Shown here in pieces: positions 35,085 to 44,248 of a stretch of DNA of 64,000 nt. The stretch lies in NCBI RefSeq assembly GCF_018145875.1, contig NZ_JAGSSV010000001.1, forward strand, positions 424,869 through 488,868. The letters are read 5' to 3'. The position numbers were made by a program, and so were the translations under genes. Origin of the DNA: Marinomonas vulgaris. Its GTDB lineage: Bacteria; Pseudomonadota; Gammaproteobacteria; Pseudomonadales; Marinomonadaceae. Every line of letters starts with the position of its first letter. Within the stretch, counting starts at the first letter, position 1. The notes under the pieces are model-generated. The model worked only from the letters and a program-made list of their open reading frames with translations, made no database searches and was not told the origin of the DNA.

Positions 35085-35879
35085 TTATTCCCAACAAATA
35101 TCCGCTAATGACTCAAAACTGGGCTTGGCAAAGTAATACCCTTGAAAAAGGTGAATCCCCATGGTTTGTAATGTGTGAAATTCGGCTTGTGTTTCGACCC
35201 CTTCAGCGATCACAGTCATGTCGAGCTCGTTAAACAGATTGACTAGGTTTCTCACTATAATCTGGCGTTTTTTATCCTGATCAATGTTTCTCACCAGCAC
35301 CATATCGATTTTAGTCAGATCCGTTTTTAGATCCGCCAACTGATTTAACCCGTTAAAGCCGGAACCAAAATCGTCGGTGGCGGTTAAAAAACCTTGTTGT
35401 TGATAATGGCGAATGATGGATTCTAAATGCCCACTGTCGGTGATCTGCTCGTTTTCGGTAAATTCAAAAATGATTTTTTCTTTGGGAAAATGGAACTCTT
35501 CAGCAGCATTTAGTGTGGTACGAATGCACAACTCTGGTTTGTACACTGCATTTGGTAAGAAGTTAATACTGAGAAAACTGTCTTTTTGAACGTTCAGCTG
35601 AGCGGCCAGCTTAATGGCTTTGATTCGACAACTTTGATCGAATCGGTAACGATTGGTGTCATTTACATGTTGGAACACATGAAACGCGCCTTCGTTATTT
35701 AAGCCGCGAACTAAGGCTTCTTGGGCGAAAACGGTATGAGTCTGGGTATCGATAATAGGCTGAAACGCCATGGTGAAATCGAACCCTAAATCCACACCCG
35801 AGGCACACTCACTGCAACCTAACTTACGAAAATCCGGCTGTTGCGGCATACGAATCACCCTCCAATCTGGTAATGACAT
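35085..35879 (-). CDS. Stand-alone EAL-domain c-di-GMP phosphodiesterase
   Basis: The 264-residue cytoplasmic protein is nearly all EAL domain (about residues 25-260) with FAQEALVRG, SINFLPNA, IIFEFTENE, ATDDFGSGFNGLNQL, LTKIDMVLVRNI and VIAEGVETQAEF, so the metal ligands and catalytic Glu look complete. A short N-terminus carries LGCSECASG, a pair of Cys whose role is unclear. No sensor domain or membrane segment is present, so control would be transcriptional or through partners. It is next to the TRAP operon on the same strand but with the gap of the TRAP promoter between them, so it is not its first gene. Confidence 0.9.
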   Translation of the reverse strand: MSLPDWRVIRMPQQPDFRKLGCSECASGVDLGFDFTMAFQPIIDTQTHTVFAQEALVRGLNNEGAFHVFQHVNDTNRYRFDQSCRIKAIKLAAQLNVQKDSFLSINFLPNAVYKPELCIRTTLNAAEEFHFPKEKIIFEFTENEQITDSGHLESIIRHYQQQGFLTATDDFGSGFNGLNQLADLKTDLTKIDMVLVRNIDQDKKRQIIVRNLVNLFNELDMTVIAEGVETQAEFHTLQTMGIHLFQGYYFAKPSFESLADICWE

Positions 35880-36144
35880 TTATGAATAATATTAGTCATG
35901 ATAGATGTTCAGACGCGGGAAAGAAATCCTAAAAAGTGAAGAAAATACTTAATATGGCATGATGTTCTCGATGGACAAAGGTCACGTCCAGCTCAAATGA
36001 TCGCGATCTTTTGGTCAATTTTTAGCACAACCCATGAAATCGCCCTACTATCTCTCGGTTTTTTACGCCACCTATGCTTTGATAAATGTCTTATTAGGAA
36101 GTCGACCTGCAAGACAACAATGAAATCACAAGGGATGTTTGACG

Positions 36145-36816
36145 ATGAAACCATTTGCTTTTTTAATCTTAGTTAGTCTGTTTTTGTCAGGCTGTGCGTC
36201 CACGGCAATGATACCCAGCCACCAGGAAAGCAACGTAGATGTGGATGTTTCTATTGATAACGCCACCCCCATCCTCGTTGTAGCGAAAGACGGCAGCGAT
36301 GCCTTGATTACCAAGCGCTACCTACCCGATATCGTCAGCACGCTTCAAACTCGTGGTTTTACAGAGGTAGCAGCCATAGCAAACAGCGATACAGCGAAAG
36401 CAGCAGACACACTACAACTGGTTGTGGATTTCAGCTCAGAAGTCAAAACCTATACTAAAAAAGTGCCCATTTTCAATCACAGTCGAAATATCCCTTATGT
36501 TGTATGCCATCGCAACGCCAGCTCAGGTAAACGCACCTGCGTAACCCGTTTTCATCATCGCATGGAGCCCATTGTAAGCGGCTATAACCTCATAGAAACC
36601 GAAACCACCCTTTACCGTCTTGATTACCAGCTAAAAGACCAATACAGCAAGGTGATTTTAGACGCCACTCACTCTCTCTCCAACGATCATTGTTCAAAGT
36701 GGAAAATGTTTGCTTTGTTAGCTAAAGAAGCCATGATAAAGGCCGATTTCAGTCAGCCGATAGACCGCTCTTATGACATAACAAAACCCACTGGCGAAAA
36801 CTGCCAAACGCCTTAG
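36145..36816 (+). CDS. Lipoprotein of unknown function
   Basis: The 223-residue product starts at the ATG at 36145 (a TTG two codons earlier is possible). The signal peptide ends in lipobox LFLSGC (Cys18 or so) followed by ASTA, so outer-membrane sorting is likely. The mature part has an alpha/beta pattern with TPILVVAKDGSDALITKRYL, DTLQLVVDFSSEVKTYTKKV, two Cys in VCHRNASSGKRTC that may form a disulfide, and DYQLKDQYSKVILDATHSLS. This resembles DUF4136-like lipoproteins in outline, but I cannot confirm the family. It stands alone. Confidence 0.7.
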   Translation: MKPFAFLILVSLFLSGCASTAMIPSHQESNVDVDVSIDNATPILVVAKDGSDALITKRYLPDIVSTLQTRGFTEVAAIANSDTAKAADTLQLVVDFSSEVKTYTKKVPIFNHSRNIPYVVCHRNASSGKRTCVTRFHHRMEPIVSGYNLIETETTLYRLDYQLKDQYSKVILDATHSLSNDHCSKWKMFALLAKEAMIKADFSQPIDRSYDITKPTGENCQTP

Positions 36817-37016
36817 TCCGTTAAGGTAAGCGCTTTTCATATTGCTAGAAGTGCGTTTAAAAAAACTCTCACTTGACAGGGTCTCATTATTTGCACATTG
36901 TAACAATTATACCCAAGGAAATAGAGGGTTTATTGATCGCTCACACGAATAACTGCTTACATATTGGTTATAATTATGAGTCAACTATTTCGTTTATTTT
37001 GTCTGGACTTCAAGAT

Positions 37017-38105
37017 ATGTTTTTCAATTCTGAGTTAAAACAACACAATAAAGCACTGACGCAACAGCTTGAAGAAAAAAAAGCGTCGAATCAACTAGCG
37101 ATGCAATCCATGCAGGCAAAATTAGATGTTGTCACAGCTGAACTTGATCTTTTAAAGAGTCAATCTGGCGGTAACGATCAGCTGATCCGCTATCAATTAC
37201 GTGGTGGCGAAATGCTTAACTCCATTCGTTTCGGTCTAGCGGACAGCGCTGAAAACCTCATTTCAGAACGCAAAAGCATGGCTAAACTAAACGATGTTTT
37301 TGATGAGACAAGAACTGCTCTTGTACGTTTAAGTGAGCGTGCAGGTCTTATCAATACTCAAGCCAGCGACAGCATGAACGCAGCAAACGTTCTGGACAAA
37401 ACGGCAAACGACATCAGTCAGCTAGTTTCAAGTATCCAAGAAATTTCTTCTCAAACCAATTTGCTTGCCCTAAACGCCGCCATTGAAGCAGCTCGCGCTG
37501 GAACGGCAGGACGTGGCTTTGCCGTTGTTGCAGACGAAGTGCGAAATCTAGCAGGCAAAACACACAGTGCCAGTGAGCAGGTAGAAAACCTCGTAAAGCA
37601 GGTTATTTCTCAAACAGAAGAAATTAAGGGCATGGTCAACCAGAACAAAGACAGCGCGCTGGATATTTCAGCATCGTCTGTACAGATTGATAAAGTAGTT
37701 GATCATGTGATCTCTCGTTCTGATCACATGCAGAAAGTCATCAGTGTTGCCGCGACCCACTCTTTTTTAAATACGGTTAAGCTTGATCACGCCGTATGGA
37801 AAAATGTGGTGTACGATCGCATCAACAAACAAAAATTTGATGAAGAAGTGAATCAGCATACAGAATGTCGTTTAGGCAAATGGTATTACGAAGGATACGG
37901 CGGTCGTCATTTCCAAACCTCGTCCAGTTTCAAATCCATTGAGGCGCCACACAAAATCGTGCACGACTCTGGCCGCAGTGCATTAAAAGCGGCACAACTT
38001 GGCAAGACCGAAGAAATGCTTAAGCATCTCGATAAAATGGAAACCGCCAGCCTACAGATTATCGTTCACATCGATGACCTCATGGCAGAAGTTCAAGAGA
38101 AGTAA
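37017..38105 (+). CDS. Soluble methyl-accepting chemotaxis protein with C-terminal CZB domain
   Basis: The product has 362 residues from the ATG at 37017, giving [14 protein letters not shown], a beginning common among cytoplasmic CZB chemoreceptors; a reading frame from 36873 adds a poorly supported tail. A coiled coil (about 5-60) leads to a signalling domain with [19 protein letters not shown] and [16 protein letters not shown], the CheA/CheW contact hairpin. The C-terminal CZB domain has [29 protein letters not shown] and HKIVHDSG, holding the three His and one Cys that bind zinc in known CZB proteins, some of which sense hypochlorous acid or zinc. No transmembrane helix is present. No che genes are in the window. 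Confidence 0.85.
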   Translation: MFFNSELKQHNKALTQQLEEKKASNQLAMQSMQAKLDVVTAELDLLKSQSGGNDQLIRYQLRGGEMLNSIRFGLADSAENLISERKSMAKLNDVFDETRTALVRLSERAGLINTQASDSMNAANVLDKTANDISQLVSSIQEISSQTNLLALNAAIEAARAGTAGRGFAVVADEVRNLAGKTHSASEQVENLVKQVISQTEEIKGMVNQNKDSALDISASSVQIDKVVDHVISRSDHMQKVISVAATHSFLNTVKLDHAVWKNVVYDRINKQKFDEEVNQHTECRLGKWYYEGYGGRHFQTSSSFKSIEAPHKIVHDSGRSALKAAQLGKTEEMLKHLDKMETASLQIIVHIDDLMAEVQEK

Positions 38106-38120
38106 GTTTCCACATTATTT

Positions 38121-38146
38121 AAGGCCCAAGTTAAGGGCCTTTTTTA
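38121..38146 (+). terminator. Intrinsic terminator after the CZB chemoreceptor gene
   Basis: AAGGCCC (38121-38127) pairs with GGGCCTT (38135-38141) around a 7-nt loop, followed by a T-run. Confidence 0.9.
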
Positions 38147-38382
38147 TGCGTCCCCTCCTATCAGACCTGAGATGAAAAACTGGCCCATCGGAACTTTTTT
38201 AATTGCCGACACTCTCAATGCTTGGTTTTATTCACCATAATCGATACTATTTTTTTACACTATGAACGGTTTTAGGCTATTGATTAAATGGGGAAAAGGC
38301 TATGCTAAGGCGCATTATTACCTTGACTGTTCTAAGAGAAACGACACGGCTCGTCATCGAACCGTTTGTTAGGATAACAACC

Positions 38383-38442
38383 ATGTTTGCACAGCACATT
38401 CATATTTTATTACCGATTACTGGAAAGGAGTTTTGCCCTTGA
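38383..38442 (+). CDS. Possible 19-residue leader peptide overlapping the mrpA start
   Basis: An ATG at 38383 has AGGA 8 nt upstream and encodes [19 protein letters not shown], ending in a TGA (38440-38442) that overlaps the TTG start of mrpA in a TTGA junction. The mrpA ribosome-binding site (AAAGGAG) lies inside this ORF. Translation of the leader could therefore feed ribosomes to the weak TTG start. It may also be chance; only the ribosome-binding site and the exact stop/start overlap support it. Confidence 0.4.
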   Translation: MFAQHIHILLPITGKEFCP

Positions 38443-41237
38443 GCTCACTAATTTGGCTACCCTTTCTGCCTTTGTTAGGTACTCTGGTACCTTTACTGTT
38501 TGCGCGTTTTAGTCGCACCGCTTGCGCTTTCGCCACCGCCGCTTTACCGGCACTGACTCTATTTTTGATCTTATCCCATTCTGGCGACATATTTCATGGA
38601 GAGCGATTTCAAGCCGCTATTCCTTGGATTCCCGCCATTGGTTTAGAGCTCGCTTTTCGCCTTGACGGCTTAGCCTTGCTGTTTTCTATCTTGATTTTAG
38701 GCATAGGTTTACTGGTTATCTTGTACGCGCGTTATTATTTGTCGGCGCAGGATTCCATCGGTAAATTTTACGCTTATTTAATTCTCTTTATGTTCGCCAT
38801 GCTTGGCGTGGTCATGTCAGACAACCTCATTCAGCTGTGGTTTTTCTGGGAGCTGACCAGCATCAGCTCCTTCTTATTGATCAGCTTTTGGGGGCACAAA
38901 ACCGAAGCTCGTAAAGGCGCTAGAATGGCTCTGACTGTTACCGGTGCCGGTGGTCTAGCTTTGTTGGCAGGGCTGCTGATATTGGGCGATACGGTTGGCA
39001 GCTTCAGCCTACAAGACGTTCTCGATAATGGCGATTTAATCAAAGCCAGTGCGAATTACCCTGTTATTGTGGTATTGGTTCTGCTGGGAGCGTTTACTAA
39101 ATCTGCACAATTTCCTTTTCATTTTTGGTTACCAAATGCCATGGCCGCGCCAACGCCGGTCAGCGCCTACTTACACTCAGCTACTATGGTAAAAGCCGGT
39201 ATCTTCTTGATGGCGCGTTTTTATCCGGCTTTGGCCGATACCAATCTCTGGTTCCTCATTGTCAGCTTAACCGGCCTGGCCACTTTCTTGGTCGGAGCTT
39301 ACATCGCTTTGTTCCAACATGACCTAAAAGGCCTACTTGCTAACTCCACCATCAGTCATTTAGGTCTAATCACCCTACTGCTTGGTATGGGGACAGACTT
39401 AGCCGCCGTAGCGGCCATTTTCCACATTATTAACCACGCGACCTTTAAAGCGTCGCTGTTCATGGCCGCGGGGATCATTGACCACGAATCCGGCTCCCGA
39501 GACATGCGCAACCTCAACGGACTGTGGAAATACATGCCATACACGGCCACCTTGGCCATGGTTGCTTCCGCCTCCATGGCGGGGGTGCCTTTGCTAAACG
39601 GCTTCTTATCAAAAGAAATGTTCTTCACCGAAACCTTGCATCAAGCGTCGCTTGGCTCCTTGTCTTGGATTATCCCTGTCTTAGCAACGCTAGGCGGTGT
39701 CTTCGCCGTGGCCTACTCAACACGCTTTATTCATGATGTGTTTTTCAATGGCGAGCCCATCAATTTGCCTAAAACCCCCCATGAGCCACCACGTTACATG
39801 CGTGTTCCGGTGGAAATTTTAGTGGCGCTTTGTTTGGTGGTAGGAATTTTCCCAAGTCTAATAGTCGGTGATTTATTACTGTCGGCGGCCAGCGCCACCT
39901 TAAACGGTCCAGCGCCAAGTTACAGCCTAGCTATTTGGCATGGTTTTAATTATCCGCTATTAATGAGCGTGATCGCTCTGATCGGCGGCTTATTTATGTA
40001 CTACAGTCGTTCGCATTTGTTTAAATTCCAAGCGCAATTTCCCACCAGCGATCCTAAGCTGGTTTTCGAAAGTGTAATTCAATTCCTGACCAACAAGGCG
40101 GCACGTATCATTGCAGCGACAGAAAATGGCTCTCTACAACGCTATATTTTCTTCGTGCTAACCTTTGCAGTGATCATGACGGCATCGTCTTTGATGAAGC
40201 TCAATACCACAGCAGGTCAACGGACAGAAATACCGCTGGATGCCTTGTCCATTACTTGTGCTGTGCTGCTATGTTTGTCCGCACTGGCAACAGTTATTTG
40301 GCACCGACGTCGTGTTATTGCCTTGCTTACTCTATCGGTCGTTGGCCTGATTGTATCTTTGGCGTTTGCCCAGTTCTCTGCTCCCGACTTGGCACTGACG
40401 CAGTTATCGGTTGAAGTAGTGACGGTAATCCTGTTGATTCTTGCGCTGTTTTTCTTGCCTCAAAAAACACCCAAAGAATCCTCTCCCCGTCGTGTAGTTC
40501 GTGATCTTGGGTTAGCGTCCTTGATTGGTGGCGTAATTGGTACCATTTGTTACGCCCTTATGACTCGACCGTTGGACACCATCTCAACCTTCTTCACCGA
40601 GAACAGCAAAACCGGCGGGGGTGGTACCAACATAGTCAACGTCATTCTGGTGGACTTTAGAGGCTTCGATACTTTAGGTGAAATCACCGTATTAGGCATC
40701 GCTGCGTTGGGTATTTATAAACTGATCGCCCGTATGCGTCTTTACATGCCATCGAGTGATGACAGCGGCTTGCCTTGGTCGGAAGATCGTCACCCTATTT
40801 TGCTCACCGTGATATCTCAAAGTTTGTTGCCGCTGGCTTTATTAGTGTCGGCATACATATTCTTACGAGGACACAACATGCCTGGCGGTGGCTTTATTGC
40901 TGGCTTGATTACTTCTGTGGCCATTATTCAACAGTATGTCGCCCATGGGGTGGAATGGATCAAAACCCGTATCAAATTGGATTATCAAATTATGATAGGT
41001 TCTGGTATCGGTATTGCGACGCTTAGCGGCTTAGGCAGCTGGGTCTTTGGACATACGTTCTTATCGTCTTGGTTTGATTATTTTTACTTACCGGTTATTG
41101 GCAAATTCGAACTTGCCAGTGCCATGATTTTTGATCTGGGCGTATTTCTCACCGTTGTGGGTGCCACCATGTTGATTCTGGCTAACCTTGGCCAATTAAC
41201 CACCAGTGAACGCCCTGTTCAAAAGGAGCATGATTAA
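38439..41237 (+). CDS. mrpA: Na+/H+ antiporter Mrp/Mnh/Pha subunit A (fused A-B type)
   Basis: The 932-residue product starts at the TTG at 38439, with AAAGGAG 8 nt upstream; the TTG at 38433 is too close to that site. The N-terminal two thirds is a proton-pumping module like NuoL ([64 protein letters not shown] split across that region). The C-terminal third includes the MbhE/MnhB part ([19 protein letters not shown] and [14 protein letters not shown]), so A and B are fused as in the six-gene PhaA-G form. The complex exports Na+ (or K+) for H+ and keeps cytoplasmic pH and Na+ in check. Confidence 0.93.
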   Translation: MSSLIWLPFLPLLGTLVPLLFARFSRTACAFATAALPALTLFLILSHSGDIFHGERFQAAIPWIPAIGLELAFRLDGLALLFSILILGIGLLVILYARYYLSAQDSIGKFYAYLILFMFAMLGVVMSDNLIQLWFFWELTSISSFLLISFWGHKTEARKGARMALTVTGAGGLALLAGLLILGDTVGSFSLQDVLDNGDLIKASANYPVIVVLVLLGAFTKSAQFPFHFWLPNAMAAPTPVSAYLHSATMVKAGIFLMARFYPALADTNLWFLIVSLTGLATFLVGAYIALFQHDLKGLLANSTISHLGLITLLLGMGTDLAAVAAIFHIINHATFKASLFMAAGIIDHESGSRDMRNLNGLWKYMPYTATLAMVASASMAGVPLLNGFLSKEMFFTETLHQASLGSLSWIIPVLATLGGVFAVAYSTRFIHDVFFNGEPINLPKTPHEPPRYMRVPVEILVALCLVVGIFPSLIVGDLLLSAASATLNGPAPSYSLAIWHGFNYPLLMSVIALIGGLFMYYSRSHLFKFQAQFPTSDPKLVFESVIQFLTNKAARIIAATENGSLQRYIFFVLTFAVIMTASSLMKLNTTAGQRTEIPLDALSITCAVLLCLSALATVIWHRRRVIALLTLSVVGLIVSLAFAQFSAPDLALTQLSVEVVTVILLILALFFLPQKTPKESSPRRVVRDLGLASLIGGVIGTICYALMTRPLDTISTFFTENSKTGGGGTNIVNVILVDFRGFDTLGEITVLGIAALGIYKLIARMRLYMPSSDDSGLPWSEDRHPILLTVISQSLLPLALLVSAYIFLRGHNMPGGGFIAGLITSVAIIQQYVAHGVEWIKTRIKLDYQIMIGSGIGIATLSGLGSWVFGHTFLSSWFDYFYLPVIGKFELASAMIFDLGVFLTVVGATMLILANLGQLTTSERPVQKEHD

Positions 41238-41602
41238 TGGAAGGTTTGTACGCATTCTGCGTTGGATTATTAACCGCCTGCGGTATTTTTCTTGCACTGC
41301 GTGGCCGCAGTTTTTCTGTGGTCATTGGGCTAACACTGTTGTCTTACGCCGTGAACTTGTTCTTGTTCGCCAGTGGTCGGCTTAAGCTCAATGCCGCAGC
41401 GGTATTAGGTGAATCGGAGCAATACAGTGATCCGCTCCCCCAAGCGCTGGTGTTAACTGCCATCGTCATCGGCTTTGCCATGACCGCCTTTGCGGTCATT
41501 CTCGCCATGCGCGCCCGAGCCGATTTAGGCAACGATCACGTGGATGGCACCTTACCCACTTTACCGAACGACCTGCAGCAAAAATCTGGAGGAAACCAAT
41601 AA
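41237..41602 (+). CDS. mrpC: Na+/H+ antiporter subunit C
   Basis: The 121-residue, three-helix NuoK-like subunit contains RSFSVVIGLTLLSYAVNLFL and the conserved DPLPQALVLTAIVIGFAMTA, the hallmark of MrpC. The start ATG overlaps the mrpA stop by one base (TAATG). mrpD begins directly after its stop. Confidence 0.94.
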   Translation: MEGLYAFCVGLLTACGIFLALRGRSFSVVIGLTLLSYAVNLFLFASGRLKLNAAAVLGESEQYSDPLPQALVLTAIVIGFAMTAFAVILAMRARADLGNDHVDGTLPTLPNDLQQKSGGNQ

Positions 41603-43114
41603 ATGCAGCACTTAAGCATTTTTCCCATCCTGATTCCTTTGTTGTTTGGCGCCATTATGCTGCTGCCGCCCATTTCTCGTGATGCCAGCTCGCAACGCAT
41701 TGCTTCTATTATTGGCACCTTGTTTATCATGTTGTCTTCGGCTGGCTTGTTGTTTCAAGTCGCCACAGAGGGCGTACAGATCTACGCATTAGGCGGCTGG
41801 CAAGCGCCTTTCGGCATCGCACTTGTGGCCGATAAGGTTTCAAGCTTAATGGTATTATTAACAGGATTTTTGTCCTTCGCTATTATGCTGTATGCCGTGT
41901 CTGGACAAGACAAAGGTGGGGCGTATTTTCATCCTCTGTTTATGTTCCAAATCATGGGCATCAATGGCGCCTTTCTAACCGGCGATATTTTTAACTTGTT
42001 TGTGTTCTTTGAAGTGCTACTCATCGCTTCTTATGCCTTGCTAATACACGCCGGTGGCAAACAAAAAACCCAGGCCGCATTGCATTATGTAATTTTAAAT
42101 CTTGTCGGTTCTAGTCTCTTCTTATTCGGTCTTGGCATACTTTACGGCACCCTCGGCACGCTTAACATGGCGGACATGGCAGTTAAAGTTGGGCAACTCG
42201 AAGGCGAAACGGCAACATTGGCTAAAACTGGCGCTTTGTTGCTGCTTGTGGTGTTTGGCTTAAAAGCCGCCATGCTGCCTATGCACTTTTGGTTGCCCAA
42301 GACCTATGCCAGTGCCAGTGCGCCAGTCGCTGCGTTATTTGCCATTATGACAAAGGTCGGTGTTTACAGTATTTTTCGTGTTTACACGGTAATATTCGGC
42401 GAAAGTGCAGGAGAATTAGCCAATATCGCCACTCCTTGGCTATGGCCATTAGCGCTTCTGACCATTGCGATTGGCACCATCGGCGTATTTGCCAGCCCAG
42501 GTATTAAAACCTTAAGCGCAAACTTGGTGATTATCTCCAGCGGCAGCTTACTGGCTTGTGCGGCCATTAACTCTGAAGAGGCTACGTCGGCGGCGTTATA
42601 TTATATGGTTCACAGTACCCTCGCCTCAGCCGGTTTGTTCTTACTCGCGGATTTAATGGCAAGACAACGAGGCAAGGCCGAAGATCGTTTTGTACGCTCT
42701 CGACCTTTTGTACAGCCTAGACTAATGGGCTTTGGCTTCGCGATACTTGCCTTGTCCCTTGTCGGAATGCCCCCATTATCAGGCTTTGTCGGTAAGGTGA
42801 TGATTTTGCAATCTACGCAATCTAACGCCCAAACCATGTGGTTGTGGCCGTTAATACTCATCGGTAGTCTGGCGGCATTGATCGCTTTCTCACGAGCTGG
42901 TACGACGCTGTTTTGGCGTCACAATGGCTCTGTCGCGGCAGAAGCTGAGCCAGCGAAACCTTCTGAGGTTGCCGGTATCGTTTTACTGCTATTGGCGTCA
43001 CCATTATTGGTTTTATTCGGCGGTGATGTCAGCGAATTCACTCAGCAAGCGGCTCACTATCTGCACGATATTAACGCTTCTGCTTACGCTTTATTGCCAG
43101 GAGTTGCCCCATGA
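41603..43114 (+). CDS. mrpD: Na+/H+ antiporter subunit D
   Basis: The 503-residue NuoM/N-like proton channel subunit contains GDIFNLFVFFEVLLIASYAL, KAAMLPMHFWLPKTYASASA, AALFAIMTKVGVYSIFRVY and SLVGMPPLSGFVGK. Conserved Glu in FFEV and Lys in KAAMLP are the expected proton-path residues. GGAGG lies 12 nt before the ATG. It overlaps mrpE by 4 nt (ATGA). Confidence 0.95.
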   Translation: MQHLSIFPILIPLLFGAIMLLPPISRDASSQRIASIIGTLFIMLSSAGLLFQVATEGVQIYALGGWQAPFGIALVADKVSSLMVLLTGFLSFAIMLYAVSGQDKGGAYFHPLFMFQIMGINGAFLTGDIFNLFVFFEVLLIASYALLIHAGGKQKTQAALHYVILNLVGSSLFLFGLGILYGTLGTLNMADMAVKVGQLEGETATLAKTGALLLLVVFGLKAAMLPMHFWLPKTYASASAPVAALFAIMTKVGVYSIFRVYTVIFGESAGELANIATPWLWPLALLTIAIGTIGVFASPGIKTLSANLVIISSGSLLACAAINSEEATSAALYYMVHSTLASAGLFLLADLMARQRGKAEDRFVRSRPFVQPRLMGFGFAILALSLVGMPPLSGFVGKVMILQSTQSNAQTMWLWPLILIGSLAALIAFSRAGTTLFWRHNGSVAAEAEPAKPSEVAGIVLLLLASPLLVLFGGDVSEFTQQAAHYLHDINASAYALLPGVAP

Positions 43115-43596
43115 AGGTTTTTCCTATGCCAGTCCACAGCTTGCTGCTTTTTGTAGTGTGGCTGCTGTTGAATAATTCGGCCAGTGCCGGCCATATTGTT
43201 CTGGCGCTATTTTTTGCGGTGACCATCCCTTGGCTTGTGGCTGATATGCGGGACGAGCACCCTAAAATACTCAAACCTTGGCTGGCTGTACGCTATATAT
43301 TGATGGTGATGAAAGACATAGTGACGGCGAACGTTGAAGTCGCGCTCTTAATTATAGGCCCAATCAAAAAATTACAGCCTGGCTTTGTCGCCATTCCTAT
43401 TAACATTGACTCTGACCTGGGCATCACCATTCTTGCTAGTACAGTTTCATTAACACCTGGTACCGTCAGTGCTGAAGTCTCTAAAGATAAAGCTTGGCTC
43501 TATATTCATGCCTTGCATTTAGATAATGAAGCAGAATTAATAGCCTCGGTGAAAGAGCGTTATGAAGCGCCAATAAAGGAGATTTTTGGATGCTAA
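43111..43596 (+). CDS. mrpE: Na+/H+ antiporter subunit E
   Basis: The 161-residue product has N-terminal helices (LLLFVVWLLLNNSASAGHIV) followed by a soluble domain with GFVAIPINIDSDLGITILAS and VSLTPGTVSAEVSKDKAWLY, typical of MrpE. It is required for complex assembly in known systems. It overlaps mrpD by 4 nt and mrpF by 7 nt. Confidence 0.94.
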   Translation: MKVFPMPVHSLLLFVVWLLLNNSASAGHIVLALFFAVTIPWLVADMRDEHPKILKPWLAVRYILMVMKDIVTANVEVALLIIGPIKKLQPGFVAIPINIDSDLGITILASTVSLTPGTVSAEVSKDKAWLYIHALHLDNEAELIASVKERYEAPIKEIFGC

Positions 43597-43859
43597 GTTG
43601 GACAATCATCATAGTGGCTGTGTGTATCTGTGTCGCCTTGATTTTAAACTTATGGCGGTTGTTAAAAGGGCCAACCATTTCAGATCGAATCTTAGCGCTG
43701 GATACCATGTACATCAACGCCATCGCCTTGATTTTGCTGTATGGCATTTATGTCAAAAGTGCCTTGTATTTTGAAGCGGCGGTACTTATCGCCATGCTAG
43801 GATTTGTCAGTACCGCTGCGCTATGTAAATACTTACTACGCGGCGACATCATAGAATAA
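43590..43859 (+). CDS. mrpF: Na+/H+ antiporter subunit F
   Basis: The 89-residue, three-helix protein contains KGPTISDRILALDTMYINAI, where the Asp of DRILALD is conserved in MrpF, and YFEAAVLIAMLGFVSTAALC. It overlaps mrpE by 7 nt; mrpG follows 11 nt later. Confidence 0.94.
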   Translation: MLSWTIIIVAVCICVALILNLWRLLKGPTISDRILALDTMYINAIALILLYGIYVKSALYFEAAVLIAMLGFVSTAALCKYLLRGDIIE

Positions 43860-43870
43860 TAGGATTCAGT

Positions 43871-44248
43871 ATGCCTTTTTATCTTGAAGTTATTGTTTGT
43901 GTGTCTTTGCTTATTGGTAGTGTGTTTTTGCTGATCGGTTCTTATGGTTTGGTGCGATTGCCGGATATTTATATGCGCCTACACAGCCCGACCAAAGCCT
44001 CCACTTTGGGCATCACGGGCATCTTGATCGCCTCCATGGTGTTCCAAAGCCACTTGAAAGGCTTTTTGTCGATCCAAGAGCTGCTGATTACGCTCTTTTT
44101 GCTAATCACCGCCCCTGTGGCTGCCAATATGATCGCTAAAACAGCCCTACATCAACGGATTAAGTCCTTGGACAAAACTCAAAATCAAGAACTTATGGAA
44201 GTCATTCGCGATCGTGAGACACCTAGTACTCCGAAGGACCCGACATAA
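43871..44248 (+). CDS. mrpG: Na+/H+ antiporter subunit G
   Basis: The 125-residue, three-helix subunit contains GSYGLVRLPDIYMRLHSPTK and TLGITGILIASM, both MrpG signatures. It is last in the operon. Its 3' end overlaps the convergent Amt-GGDEF-EAL gene by 26 bp, and no terminator is seen between them, so transcripts may collide or pair. Confidence 0.94.
   Translation: MPFYLEVIVCVSLLIGSVFLLIGSYGLVRLPDIYMRLHSPTKASTLGITGILIASMVFQSHLKGFLSIQELLITLFLLITAPVAANMIAKTALHQRIKSLDKTQNQELMEVIRDRETPSTPKDPT

Noticed and set aside
36873..37016. 48-residue N-terminal extension of the CZB chemoreceptor
   Set aside because: No ribosome-binding site near that start, and the ATG at 37017 gives a beginning (MFFNSELK) typical of this receptor type.
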